A program made the position numbers and the translations under genes. From Acidimicrobiales bacterium (GTDB taxonomy: Bacteria > Actinomycetota > Acidimicrobiia > Acidimicrobiales > Ilumatobacteraceae): DNA of 8,773 nt. The stretch's first letter is position 1. Each line of letters opens with the position of its first letter. Below the pieces are notes generated by a model. It had not been told where the DNA came from. It was given only the letters and a program-made list of their open reading frames with translations, and did no database searches. Below are positions 1-7,145 of this stretch, in pieces. The stretch is from contig JAURHL010000076.1 of assembly GCA_030833305.1 (NCBI GenBank), positions 1 to 8,773 of the forward strand. Direction: 5' to 3'.

Positions 1-1493
1 TGGGGAAGGCTCGTGACCGCCTCGACGAATCCCTCGCCGACGACGTGGAACCCGTGGCGCACGTAGAAATCGAGGGCCGCGTCGCGGGCGTTCGCCCAGA
101 CGACCCGAACCCCGTTGTCGCGAGCCCACTCCGCACCGGCGGCGAGGAGTTCGGCGCCGATGCCCGAGCCCTGAAGGTGACGAGCGGTCGCCATTCCGCG
201 CAGTTGAACGGCCGCCTGACCGGGTCGGTCGACGCAGTCGCGACGCATCCAGGTGCTGACGCCCACGATTCCGCCCGCATCGTCGAAAGCGGCCAGGTGC
301 ACCGTGGTCGGATCGTCGTCGCCGTCGAAGTCGATGGTGCGGTTCGTCATGCCACGTCGCAAAACGTCGAGGCGCAGCGGCTTCACGTCCTCGGCGGTGA
401 CCGTGCGCACGGTGACGTTCGGTGCACCGACGATCACGTTCGCGCCGTCACGACGCGCGGATCGATACATGGCGTCCACCACGCGGTGCGCCTCGAGGGC
501 CACCGACGCGTCGGGGTGAGCCGGAACGCCATCATGCACGGCGCGCAGGAACGCGGTGTCCGGATTCGGATCGCCGTCGACGAGGTGGCGCGTGGCGGCG
601 ACCAATTCGGCGCCTTCGATCGATGACGTGGTGCCGTCGGAGTCGGTCCACGAGACCGGGCCGAACCAGTCGTCACCGTCGATGGAGACGAACCGTCTCT
701 CGCAGAAGACCTCCACCCGTCGAAGGCTGGGCCGGGCCAGGTTGTCGTGCCACACGCTGGTGAGAACACCTTGTGGAGATGCCGACCCGTCGTCGGTGGC
801 GAAGGCGAAGGTGGTCGCGACCACGTCCTCGATGCCGGAATGTCCGTGGAAGTTCGATCGACGGGCACTGACAGCGCGAATCGGTCCGATCAGCGCGTGC
901 AACATGTCGACGTCGTGGATGCTGTGCTCCAGGAGTGTTCCGGCGCCGGCCTTCGATGCATCGCTTCTCCACGTCGAGGCATAGTGGCCCTGGGTGGGGA
1001 TGAACTGGTCGTCACGGAAGACGACACTCATCACACGTCCGGCCGAGTCGTCGGCGATGAGTCGACGCGCCATCAGGTAGGCCGGCGAATGTCGTAACAC
1101 CAGTCCGACCTGGTTGACGGTGTTCGTCGACTGGAGGAGATCCGTGATGGCGACGGCGTCGGCGAGCGTGGTGGCCAGTGGCTTCTCACAGAACACGGAC
1201 GTGCCGGCCCGCACGGCGGCCTCCACCAACGGTCGGTGTTCGGAGGTCCAGGTGCAGATGTACACGGCGTCGCAGGAGGCCAAAACGTCCTCGACGGACT
1301 CCATCACCGTGTGACCACTGGCCGCGGCGAATCGTTCGGCGCGACCGCGGTCAGTGTCGTGCACGCCCGCGCGAACGACCTCGAAGTTCAGATCGTTCGT
1401 GGCCCGGCGAATGCTCTTGGAGTGGTACGTCGCGATGTGTCCGGCTCCGAGGAACCCGACGCGCACCGCGCCCGAGAGTTCCGTGGGTGACAT
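1..1493 (-). CDS. Gfo/Idh/MocA-family oxidoreductase fused to a GNAT N-acetyltransferase (3' end cut by window edge)
   Basis: One uninterrupted frame of 497 visible codons runs from ATG 1493 to the left edge; I checked it codon by codon and saw no stop. Residues 1 to about 350 are a Gfo/Idh/MocA NAD(P)-dependent oxidoreductase: Rossmann GFLGAGHIA (13-21), EKP (103-105), and a C-domain AGAGTLLEHSIHDVDML (182-198) that carries the family's catalytic-type His. This part alone has the usual family length. After a linker of about ten residues comes a GNAT acetyltransferase: LRGMATARHLQGSGIG (431-446, the acetyl-CoA motif A), NAR (468-470), FYVRHGF (476-482) and a final LP, so only a few residues are probably missing. 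The start is 10 bases after the thiQ stop, so it is probably the last known gene of the thiamine operon. No strong Shine-Dalgarno (SD) sequence precedes it; in-frame TTG 1502 is an alternative start. The substrate is unknown. Oxidation of a sugar or amino-sugar followed by N-acetylation is only a guess. A separate GNAT start at GTG 437 (codon 353) is possible but has no SD. Confidence 0.88.
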   Translation of the reverse strand, partial: MSPTELSGAVRVGFLGAGHIATYHSKSIRRATNDLNFEVVRAGVHDTDRGRAERFAAASGHTVMESVEDVLASCDAVYICTWTSEHRPLVEAAVRAGTSVFCEKPLATTLADAVAITDLLQSTNTVNQVGLVLRHSPAYLMARRLIADDSAGRVMSVVFRDDQFIPTQGHYASTWRSDASKAGAGTLLEHSIHDVDMLHALIGPIRAVSARRSNFHGHSGIEDVVATTFAFATDDGSASPQGVLTSVWHDNLARPSLRRVEVFCERRFVSIDGDDWFGPVSWTDSDGTTSSIEGAELVAATRHLVDGDPNPDTAFLRAVHDGVPAHPDASVALEAHRVVDAMYRSARRDGANVIVGAPNVTVRTVTAEDVKPLRLDVLRRGMTNRTIDFDGDDDPTTVHLAAFDDAGGIVGVSTWMRRDCVDRPGQAAVQLRGMATARHLQGSGIGAELLAAGAEWARDNGVRVVWANARDAALDFYVRHGFHVVGEGFVEAVTSLP

Positions 1494-1503
1494 GAGGGGC
1501 AAA

Positions 1504-2151
1504 CTATCCCAGTCGCACCGTCGCCGAGGCGAGGAATCGTGCCTCGGACTCGTCGTGGGTGACGATCAGCGCGGTGGTTCCGGTCGTGCGAAGGATCGAG
1601 GCGAGGTCCTCCATGAGTCGGTCGTGCAAGGCTCGATCGAGTCCGGTGAGTGGCTCGTCCAACAAGAGAGCGCCGGGTGTCGGTGCCAGACCGCGGGCCA
1701 GCGCGACGCGTTTGGCTTCGCCTCCGGACAGGATGCCGACGGGGTCATCACCGCGATCGGCCAGTCCCACGATGGAGAGCAGTTCGTGCACGCGCTCGTG
1801 GGTGCGGGTACCTCGCCACGATCGACGCGCCTCGCGTGTGGCGGCGTTGCGCAGCCCGTAGGCGACGTTGTCCGCCACTGATAGGTGCGGGAACAGCTGG
1901 TTGTCTTGGAACACCAGCCCGATCCGTCGCCGGTGGATGGGGGCGTCGGTGACATCAGCACCATCGAGCAGGATCCGACCGCTGGTGGGTCGGTCGATGC
2001 CCGCGATGACGCGCAGGAGCGAGGACTTTCCCACACCGGACGGACCGAGCAGGGCCGTCGTCGAACCCCGCTCCACACCGAACGACAGGTGGTCGATGAG
2101 CGTGCGTCCGTCGTGGGCCACCGACACGGCGTCGAGTTCGAGTCCGATCAC
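1504..2151 (-). CDS. thiQ: Thiamine ABC transporter ATP-binding protein ThiQ
   Basis: The cytoplasmic ATPase powers thiamine/TPP import with ThiB and ThiP. Counting from the GTG at 2151, it shows Walker A GPSGVGKS (36-43), Q-loop Q82, signature LSGGE (141-145), Walker B LLLDEP (162-167), D-loop GLD and switch His199 in VTHD. At 215 residues it is short, as ThiQ proteins are, with no C-terminal regulatory domain. The signature reads LSGGE where LSGGQ is usual, a tolerated variant. An ATG at 2163 would add four residues, but it has no SD. The GTG has GGAG six bases upstream and overlaps the thiP stop as GTGA, a coupling arrangement, so I prefer it. The ABC fold is certain; thiamine as substrate rests on the operon, its thiB neighbour and the riboswitch. 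Confidence 0.9.
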   Translation of the reverse strand: MIGLELDAVSVAHDGRTLIDHLSFGVERGSTTALLGPSGVGKSSLLRVIAGIDRPTSGRILLDGADVTDAPIHRRRIGLVFQDNQLFPHLSVADNVAYGLRNAATREARRSWRGTRTHERVHELLSIVGLADRGDDPVGILSGGEAKRVALARGLAPTPGALLLDEPLTGLDRALHDRLMEDLASILRTTGTTALIVTHDESEARFLASATVRLG

Positions 2152-3716
2152 GACGCGCTCCATGAGCGGCGGGACCGCGTGGTGAACGCCAAGGCGACCA
2201 GAGTCACCAGCAACAGCACGACGGCGACCCCGTGCCCGGCCAGACGGGCCAGATCGCCGGATCGTCCGAGAAGCTGTTCGACGGTGATGGGCAAGGTGTC
2301 GGAGTCGTTGCGCGTCAGGAAGCTGGTCGCTCCGAACTCACCGAGCGAGATGGCCAATGACAATCCGACCGCGGTCCGGATGGCCCCCGAGATGAGGGGA
2401 ACGTCGACGGTGGCCCACACGCGAAGCGGCGAGGCGCCCAGAGTGGCCGCCGCGGACCGCAGGTGCTCGGGGATGCGTGATTGAACCGGTTGGATGACGC
2501 GGATGACGAAGGGGAGCGCGACCACGGCGTGCACCACGGGAGGAAGCCACCACGACGAGCGGAAGTCGAACGGCGCCGAATCGTAGGTGATCACGATTCC
2601 GAGTCCGACCGCGACGGCCGATGCCCCGAGAGGCAGCAACAGCACGCGGTCGAGAATGGTCCGTCTCGCCGCCGCCGAAAAGGTCGAGGTGGCGATTCCG
2701 ACGGGCACCGCGATCGCGGCCGCGATGGCAGCGAACGCCAAAGACCGGAACAACACGTCCGGCAGATCCACTTGAAGCCCCGGCACGTCGGAGTCACTGG
2801 TGAGCAAACGCCAGCCCGCGAGTGTCCAGTGTCCTCGCGATCGGATCGATGACAGGACGAGAGCGACGATCGGAACGGCGGTGAGCACCGTTGCGATCAC
2901 GGCTACCACGCGCGCGGCCGGGTGATCGCGGCGACGTGAGCGGTGACCGGACTCCGTGAAGACGACGCGATCCTTGCCGACCCAGACGAACAAACAGATC
3001 GCGGCCACCACGAGCTGGGCCACGGCGAGGGTGGAGGCTCCGGCGATGTCGCCGAAGAGGATCGCCCGTCGGTACACCTCCACCTCGAGTGTGGCGTCGC
3101 CCCCGCCCAGCATTCGAACAACACCGTACGACGTGGCGCACATGAAACCCACGATGGCGACGGCCGACAACAGCGCCGGTTTCAGGAGGGGAAGGGTGAC
3201 CGAGACGAAGGCTCGACTTCGTGATGCGCCCAGGTTCCGCGCCGCCGCCACCAACATCGGATCGATCGTCGCCCACACCGGAGCGACCGTGCGGATCACG
3301 ACCGCCACATTGAAATAGGCGTGAGCGATCACCACGGCGACCAGTCCACGCTCGACGGACCCGGGAAGCAGACCGAGGAATGCGGCCCCCACCACCACGG
3401 TGGGCAGCATGAACGGCACCGTGGTGACGGCGAGGGCGAATCGATGGCCGGGCATGGAGTGATGGGACAAGGCCCATGCCGGAGCGAGGCCGAGCACGAC
3501 GGTGACCAACGTCGACAAAATCGTCTCGAAGACGGTGAATCCGATGGCATCGACGATGCCCGGACGCGACCACACCCCGAACAGCGAGGCGGAATCGATG
3601 GTGCGCGAAGCGAGTGCCAACACCGGCACGACCACCAACGCGACCACCATCACCAACCCGGGAACGGCGAACAACCGACCCCGCCCGGCGGTCGCGGGGT
3701 CAGCCGACGATGGCAT
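2148..3716 (-). CDS. thiP: Thiamine ABC transporter permease ThiP
   Basis: This inner-membrane channel subunit has 522 residues, close to the roughly 536 of E. coli ThiP. Like ThiP it is a tandem duplication of the binding-protein-dependent permease fold. Many hydrophobic segments are visible, beginning at about 17-36. Each half carries an EAA loop that docks the ATPase: AAARNLGASRSRAF with LPLLKP (about 157-180), and SAAATLGASPLRVW with VPLISG (about 421-444). A polar stretch at 246-268 separates the halves. The ATG lies inside the end of thiB (17-base overlap) with GGAAGAG four bases upstream, and the stop overlaps the thiQ start. A fused double permease next to a ThiB-like protein is the usual thiamine arrangement; iron (FbpB-type) permeases share it, but the TPP riboswitch and the thiN-type gene favour thiamine. 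Confidence 0.9.
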   Translation of the reverse strand: MPSSADPATAGRGRLFAVPGLVMVVALVVVPVLALASRTIDSASLFGVWSRPGIVDAIGFTVFETILSTLVTVVLGLAPAWALSHHSMPGHRFALAVTTVPFMLPTVVVGAAFLGLLPGSVERGLVAVVIAHAYFNVAVVIRTVAPVWATIDPMLVAAARNLGASRSRAFVSVTLPLLKPALLSAVAIVGFMCATSYGVVRMLGGGDATLEVEVYRRAILFGDIAGASTLAVAQLVVAAICLFVWVGKDRVVFTESGHRSRRRDHPAARVVAVIATVLTAVPIVALVLSSIRSRGHWTLAGWRLLTSDSDVPGLQVDLPDVLFRSLAFAAIAAAIAVPVGIATSTFSAAARRTILDRVLLLPLGASAVAVGLGIVITYDSAPFDFRSSWWLPPVVHAVVALPFVIRVIQPVQSRIPEHLRSAAATLGASPLRVWATVDVPLISGAIRTAVGLSLAISLGEFGATSFLTRNDSDTLPITVEQLLGRSGDLARLAGHGVAVVLLLVTLVALAFTTRSRRSWSAS

Positions 3717-4746
3717 CCCACTCTTCCAGCCACGCGTCGCGCGAACTCGCGATGGTGGCGGGCTCCATCACCAACGGATCGGTGACGGGCTGCACATAGG
3801 TGGTGAAGATGTCGGACAAGGTCGCCCGTTCGTTCGCGGGGAAGACGAAGAGACTCTCGGGCATGGACTCCTGGAAGGTTGGCGACACGAGGTAGTCGAT
3901 CAATGCGCGAGCCTCTTCGACGTGTTTCGAACCGCGAAGGACACCGGCGTACTCGATCTGCCGGAAACAGGTGGAGGTGACAACGGCGGTGGGGGCCGAC
4001 GAACCATCGGGAAGTGGGGGATCGGCGAAGAGGATCTCGGCCGGAGGCGAGGAGGCATAGCTGACGACCAAGGGGCGGTCGCCTCCGTAGCGCGAGAACT
4101 CCGTGTAGTACGCCTCGTACCAACCACCGACGACGAGGATGTCGTTGTCGCGAAGATCGCGCCACGTCTGCTGCCAACCATCGGGGTCGTCGGCGATCGT
4201 GCCCAGAAGGAACGCGAGTCCGGTGGACGAGGTCAGGGCGCTCGGGGTCACGAGCAGGCCGCGATACTCGGGCGACGCGAGATCGTCGAACGACGTCGGA
4301 GGATCGATGCCCAGTTGTTCGAGTCGGTCGACGTCGTAATTTACGCACACGTCGCCGTAATCGACGGGAGTCACGACGTCGGCCGCCGTGGCGACGAGGT
4401 CGGGATCGAGTCCGTCGACCTCGCTGACGTACGGGTCGAAGACGTCGGCGTCGAGCGCCCGACTGAGGAGCGTGTTGTCGACCCCCCACATGACGTCGCC
4501 CTCGGGATTGCCCGCAGTCAGCGTGGCCTTGGCGATCATCTCGCCCGCGTCGCCGGCGGCGACGACCCGCACCGAGATGCCGGTCTCGTTCGTGAAGGCG
4601 TCGAAGATTCCCTCGGGGGGCGTGAACGATTCGTAGGCCACGATGGTGACGGTGACGTCTTTCTTCGTGGCGTCGTCCGAGGAGCAGGCGACGGTCGTCG
4701 CCAAAGCGATCGCGGCGAGGGCGAGCGCGGACGTTCCGGTTTTCAT
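3700..4746 (-). CDS. thiB: Thiamine-binding lipoprotein ThiB (ABC transporter substrate-binding protein)
   Basis: This 348-residue extracytoplasmic receptor captures thiamine and its phosphates for ThiPQ. It begins with Lys, then a hydrophobic signal peptide and a lipobox ending in Cys21 (TVAC), so it should be lipid-anchored as in other Gram-positive-type cells. The body follows the ThiB/TbpA pattern: GDVMWGVDNTLLSRAL, PVDYGDVCVNYD, GLAFLL, GGWYEAYYTEF, VVSYASSPP, YLVSPTFQ and a closing DAWLEEWDAIV, which parallels the E. coli protein throughout. The start is fixed by AAGGAG five bases before ATG 4746. That ATG overlaps the stop of the upstream thiN-type gene by four bases (ATGA). The same frame stays open far upstream, but that part lies inside the thiN-type gene and lacks any signal sequence at its head. 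Confidence 0.93.
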   Translation of the reverse strand: MKTGTSALALAAIALATTVACSSDDATKKDVTVTIVAYESFTPPEGIFDAFTNETGISVRVVAAGDAGEMIAKATLTAGNPEGDVMWGVDNTLLSRALDADVFDPYVSEVDGLDPDLVATAADVVTPVDYGDVCVNYDVDRLEQLGIDPPTSFDDLASPEYRGLLVTPSALTSSTGLAFLLGTIADDPDGWQQTWRDLRDNDILVVGGWYEAYYTEFSRYGGDRPLVVSYASSPPAEILFADPPLPDGSSAPTAVVTSTCFRQIEYAGVLRGSKHVEEARALIDYLVSPTFQESMPESLFVFPANERATLSDIFTTYVQPVTDPLVMEPATIASSRDAWLEEWDAIVG

Positions 4747-5477
4747 GGGTTCTCCTTGTGGTGATGCGCTCGGACGTCGGTCGCGGACTCGATGAGCGCT
4801 CGTGCGGAAACGATCACGGCCAACACGCCGGCACCAATGTCGACGCGTGCGGGTCCGACGACGACGTTGCTGACTCCGCGCGCGCTGTCGGAGCGCAGCG
4901 ATGCGTCGTCCAGTTCCCATTTCAGGCCGGTGGTGGTCACGCCCGTGACGGGGCCGCCCAACGGAACGAGGCTCACCGTGGTGCCGACGGGAGAGTCGAG
5001 TTCGACCGAGCGTGGTCCGTGCAGAACGTGCACGAGATCGTTCGCCACCCACAGGTCGATTCGGTCGAGGGCGGAGAGAGGTGGTGCCGCGACGGCGGCC
5101 ATGACCCCGAGCACGTGATCGATTCGGTCCCCACCTCCCCAAAGTACGGTGAGGGCGCGGGGTCGCAAGGAAACGATGGCAGACAAGGCGAGTTCCGTGT
5201 CGGTCTGGTCCTTGTCGCGGTCGGCGATCTCGAAACGCGCGTCCCGCGTCGTGGCCCAGGCCCGCGAGTCGTCGCTGATCGAGTCCATGTCGCCGAGCAC
5301 GAGATCGGGCGTGAGTCCAAGAGTTCGGGCGTGGTCGACCCCGGAGTCGGCACAGACGACTCGTTGGAACGCATCGATGTGCCGGAGTGCTCGGGCGCTC
5401 GGGGCCGATCCACCGATGACGAGCAGGACGTGATCGGGTTCGTTCGACGAATGTGAGGTGCTGTTTGTCGTTGGCAT
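4743..5477 (-). CDS. thiN: Thiamine pyrophosphokinase (thiamine diphosphokinase)
   Basis: The enzyme transfers pyrophosphate from ATP to thiamine to give TPP, the active cofactor. It has 244 residues; the family usually has about 210-230, the excess being a polar N-terminal tail. Family motifs occur in order: CADSGVDHA (42-50), GDMDS (62-66), DKDQTDTELAL (88-98), GGGDRIDHVLG (114-124) and SNVVV near the C-terminus. The acidic residues in these are the Mg-ATP and thiamine ligands in known structures. The start ATG 5477 has GGAGG at ideal distance, and that SD is the 3' edge of the TPP riboswitch. It is the first gene of the operon and overlaps thiB by four bases. Pairing TPK with a thiamine importer marks a salvage route. 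Whether the cell also makes thiamine cannot be judged here. The name thiN is used for the reaction; tpk is equivalent. Confidence 0.92.
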   Translation of the reverse strand: MPTTNSTSHSSNEPDHVLLVIGGSAPSARALRHIDAFQRVVCADSGVDHARTLGLTPDLVLGDMDSISDDSRAWATTRDARFEIADRDKDQTDTELALSAIVSLRPRALTVLWGGGDRIDHVLGVMAAVAAPPLSALDRIDLWVANDLVHVLHGPRSVELDSPVGTTVSLVPLGGPVTGVTTTGLKWELDDASLRSDSARGVSNVVVGPARVDIGAGVLAVIVSARALIESATDVRAHHHKENP

Positions 5478-5483
5478 TCGATT

Positions 5484-5488
5484 CCTCC
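5484..5488 (-). promoter_or_regulatory. Ribosome binding site of the thiN-type gene, inside the riboswitch
   Basis: GGAGG lies six bases before ATG 5477 and directly continues the conserved riboswitch 3' end (CCAGCGGAGG). A CCTCCG in the leader at 5598-5593 is an exact complement of CGGAGG at 5489-5484 and could mask the SD in one of the two folds. The pairing is inference. Confidence 0.8.
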
Positions 5489-5570
5489 GCTGGCATTACC
5501 CAGTTCAGGTTCTCGGGTCGATGGCGGCAGCCACCCTCTCAGCCCGCTGTTCCCGCGAGCTCCCCGTCGT
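5484..5570 (-). promoter_or_regulatory. TPP riboswitch (THI-box)
   Basis: On the minus strand the conserved core is plain: CTGAGA at 5542-5537, then ACCTGAACTGGGTAATGCC followed by AGCGGAGG (5510-5484). Helices can be traced. P2 pairs CGGGG near 5566 with CCCG near 5515. P3 pairs GCTCGC with GCGGGC around GGGAACA. An extra hairpin GGTGGC/GCCATC follows CTGAGA, as is common in actinobacterial examples. P4/P5 is formed by CTGG...CCAG. The 3' edge contains the SD of the thiN-type gene, so TPP binding most likely blocks ribosome access (translational control) rather than ending transcription; no poly-U terminator is visible. It would govern thiN, thiB, thiP, thiQ and the downstream fusion gene. 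Confidence 0.96.
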
Positions 5571-5684
5571 GCTTCGGACACTACTTCGGTATCGGAGGTG
5601 TTTCTCGCTGGAAACGAAGGTGGTGACAGAATGTTGGATGCGCCGCCGTTTCTGCCGGTGCACGTCGGCGAATCGGGGGTCGAA

Positions 5685-6467
5685 GTGAGTGAGGACAAGT
5701 TCTTGACGGGCCGGGTCGCTCTGGTGTCGGGTGGGGGACGAGGTATCGGGCGGGGAATCAGCGAATTGTTGGCTGCCCATGGCGCCGCGGTCGCGGTGAA
5801 CTACCGATCGGACCGTGAAGCGGCGGTGGAGACGGTGGCGACGATCGTGTCCAGTGGCGGAACCGCGCGTGCGTACGAAGCGTCGGTCGACGATCCTGAT
5901 GCGGTCGCGTCGATGGTCGATGCGGTGGTGACCGAACTGGGCGGCATCGACATCTTGGTGTGCAACGCCGGGGTGGCGTCGCGCGGACGGGCCGTCGCCG
6001 ACACCGATCCTGGTGAGGTGGGGAGGTTGCTGGCCACGCATGCCGTCGGGCCGCATCACCTCGCGCGTTGCGCGTTGCCGAGCATGCGAACGCGGGGACG
6101 TGGCGACATCGTGATGATCTCGTCCGTCGCCACCTCCCACATGAGCGCGAATGGCGCGCCCTATTCGATGGGTAAGGCGGCCATGGAGGCCTTGGCGTTC
6201 ACACTGGCCAAGGAAGAGCGCCCCCACGGAATCCACGTGAACGTGGTGGCGCCCGGTCTGGTGGAGACCGACATGGGTCTGCGACTGGCCCGAGCGATGA
6301 CCGGTCAAAAGGAAATGACGGATTTGCGAGCCCTCGACAAGGCGTCCCCTTTCGGACGCGTGTGTCAACCGCTGGACGTGGCCAATGTGGTGCTTTGGCT
6401 GTGCAGTGACGGGGCGGGCTACGTCACGGGCCAGCGGATCGAATGTGACGGAGGGGGTCCGCGGTGA
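5685..6467 (+). CDS. SDR-family NAD(P)-dependent oxidoreductase, FabG-like
   Basis: A classical short-chain dehydrogenase/reductase of 260 residues from the chosen start, the usual length. Cofactor glycine motif GGGRGIG (16-22), CNAG (93-96, usually NNAG), catalytic Ser147, Tyr160 and Lys164 in YSMGK, VNVVAPG (186-191) and the C-terminal YVTGQRIECDGG are all present. The Y-N-Y-R after the second strand (NYRSDRE) suggests NADP(H) preference. The substrate cannot be read from sequence. Three in-frame starts exist: GTG 5598, ATG 5631 and GTG 5685. I chose 5685 because GGGGGT lies five bases upstream, it starts eight residues before the first beta strand as in the family, and it leaves room for the divergent thiamine-operon promoter. 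ATG 5631 is a fair alternative. The gene is divergent from the thiamine operon and nothing ties it to thiamine. Confidence 0.88.
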   Translation: MSEDKFLTGRVALVSGGGRGIGRGISELLAAHGAAVAVNYRSDREAAVETVATIVSSGGTARAYEASVDDPDAVASMVDAVVTELGGIDILVCNAGVASRGRAVADTDPGEVGRLLATHAVGPHHLARCALPSMRTRGRGDIVMISSVATSHMSANGAPYSMGKAAMEALAFTLAKEERPHGIHVNVVAPGLVETDMGLRLARAMTGQKEMTDLRALDKASPFGRVCQPLDVANVVLWLCSDGAGYVTGQRIECDGGGPR

Positions 6468-6473
6468 GCGGGG

Positions 6474-6490
6474 GTCGGCTGTGAGCCGAC
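6474..6490. repeat. Perfect 7-bp inverted repeat between the SDR gene and the NfuA gene
   Basis: GTCGGCT, a GTG loop, then AGCCGAC: seven of seven pairs, starting six bases after the SDR stop. Only a weak T-rich stretch follows (CCTTTCCCT), so a standard rho-independent terminator is doubtful. It ends two bases before the putative -10 box of the next gene, so it could also be an operator. Confidence 0.55.
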
Positions 6491-6492
6491 GG

Positions 6493-6498
6493 TAGCCT
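6493..6498 (+). promoter_or_regulatory. Putative -10 box of a leaderless promoter for the NfuA gene
   Basis: TAGCCT fits the actinobacterial TANNNT -10 consensus and ends seven bases before GTG 6506, the spacing expected when transcription starts at the first base of the start codon. No SD-like sequence lies between. No recognisable TTGAC -35 element is present, which is common for such promoters. Confidence 0.5.
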
Positions 6499-6505
6499 TT
6501 CCCTC

Positions 6506-7138
6506 GTGAGTCCTCTTGCCCCCCAATCCCCGCCCGTCGACAGCGGAACGATCATCACGATCACCGATGACGCGCTCGCCGAACTGATCAAGCTCCGTGA
6601 TGCGGAGGAGGACGCCGCTTCCTTGGGATTGCGCCTCGAAGTCGTCAGTAGCGCGGGTGAGGATTTCAAGTACGACTTGTCGCTCGACGAGTTCCGAAAG
6701 GCCGCGTTCACCGACGAGGTGCGCACCCACGGCGGGATGAAAGTCATCATCCCCGCGAAGGATCTGGAATTACTTCAGGGCGCGGTACTCGATTACGCCT
6801 CGTCGACCGGTCTCGTGATTCGCAACCCCAACAAGCCGGTGGCGATGGTGGTCGAGGGACTGGTGAGCGACGACGTGATGTCGGCCGAGATCGAGGCCGT
6901 GATCGCGACCGAGGTGAATCCGGCACTGGCGGCGCACGGTGGATTCGTGACCTATGTCGGACATGACACGGAGGGCACTGCCTATCTGACGATGGGCGGT
7001 GGTTGCCACGGGTGCTCGATGAGCCGGATGACGATGCTGGAAGGTGTCCAGACCCAACTGGTGGAGAAGGTGGACGGGCTGGAGCGAGTGCGCGACCTGA
7101 CGGACCACACCTCCGGCGAAAACCCGTTCTACCGCTGA
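6506..7138 (+). CDS. nfuA: NfuA-type Fe-S cluster carrier protein (NifU-like)
   Basis: This cytoplasmic carrier receives an assembled 4Fe-4S cluster and passes it to client enzymes. It has 210 residues against 191 in E. coli NfuA, with the same two-domain plan. The N-terminal A-type (HesB/IscA-like) domain (about 16-110) opens with TIITITDDALAELIKL and contains no cysteine, as is usual for this degenerate docking domain. The C-terminal NifU domain (about 123-200) has the cluster-binding CHGC (Cys167, Cys170) in GGGCHGCSMSRMTM, the only cysteines in the protein. GTG 6506 begins ten to fifteen residues before the first domain and has no SD but a fitting -10 box, so it may be translated from a leaderless mRNA. 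It lies 38 bases after the SDR gene and could also be reached by read-through from it. Confidence 0.88.
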   Translation: MSPLAPQSPPVDSGTIITITDDALAELIKLRDAEEDAASLGLRLEVVSSAGEDFKYDLSLDEFRKAAFTDEVRTHGGMKVIIPAKDLELLQGAVLDYASSTGLVIRNPNKPVAMVVEGLVSDDVMSAEIEAVIATEVNPALAAHGGFVTYVGHDTEGTAYLTMGGGCHGCSMSRMTMLEGVQTQLVEKVDGLERVRDLTDHTSGENPFYR

Positions 7139-7145
7139 CCACTTT

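Noticed and set aside
1..437. The GNAT domain as a separate gene starting at GTG 437
   Set aside because: The oxidoreductase frame has no stop before it and GTG 437 has no SD. An internal second start cannot be fully excluded, but separate genes are not supported.
2148..3716. thiB-thiP-thiQ as an iron(III) (Fbp-type) transporter
   Set aside because: The architecture is shared, but the TPP riboswitch, the overlapping thiN-type gene and ThiB-specific motifs favour thiamine.
3502..4764. A 420-residue open frame on the plus strand opposite thiB and thiP
   Set aside because: It is antisense to two well-supported genes, shows no family motif, and such long shadow frames are common in GC-rich DNA.
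4747..5496. Extension of the thiB frame upstream to give a protein of 598 residues
   Set aside because: The extension overlaps the thiN-type gene in another frame, is Arg-rich and of low complexity. The real start has a strong SD directly followed by a lipoprotein signal peptide.
5505..6368. A 287-residue minus-strand frame opposite the SDR gene
   Set aside because: It is rich in Arg and His and without motifs, overlaps the riboswitch, and lies opposite a clear SDR gene.
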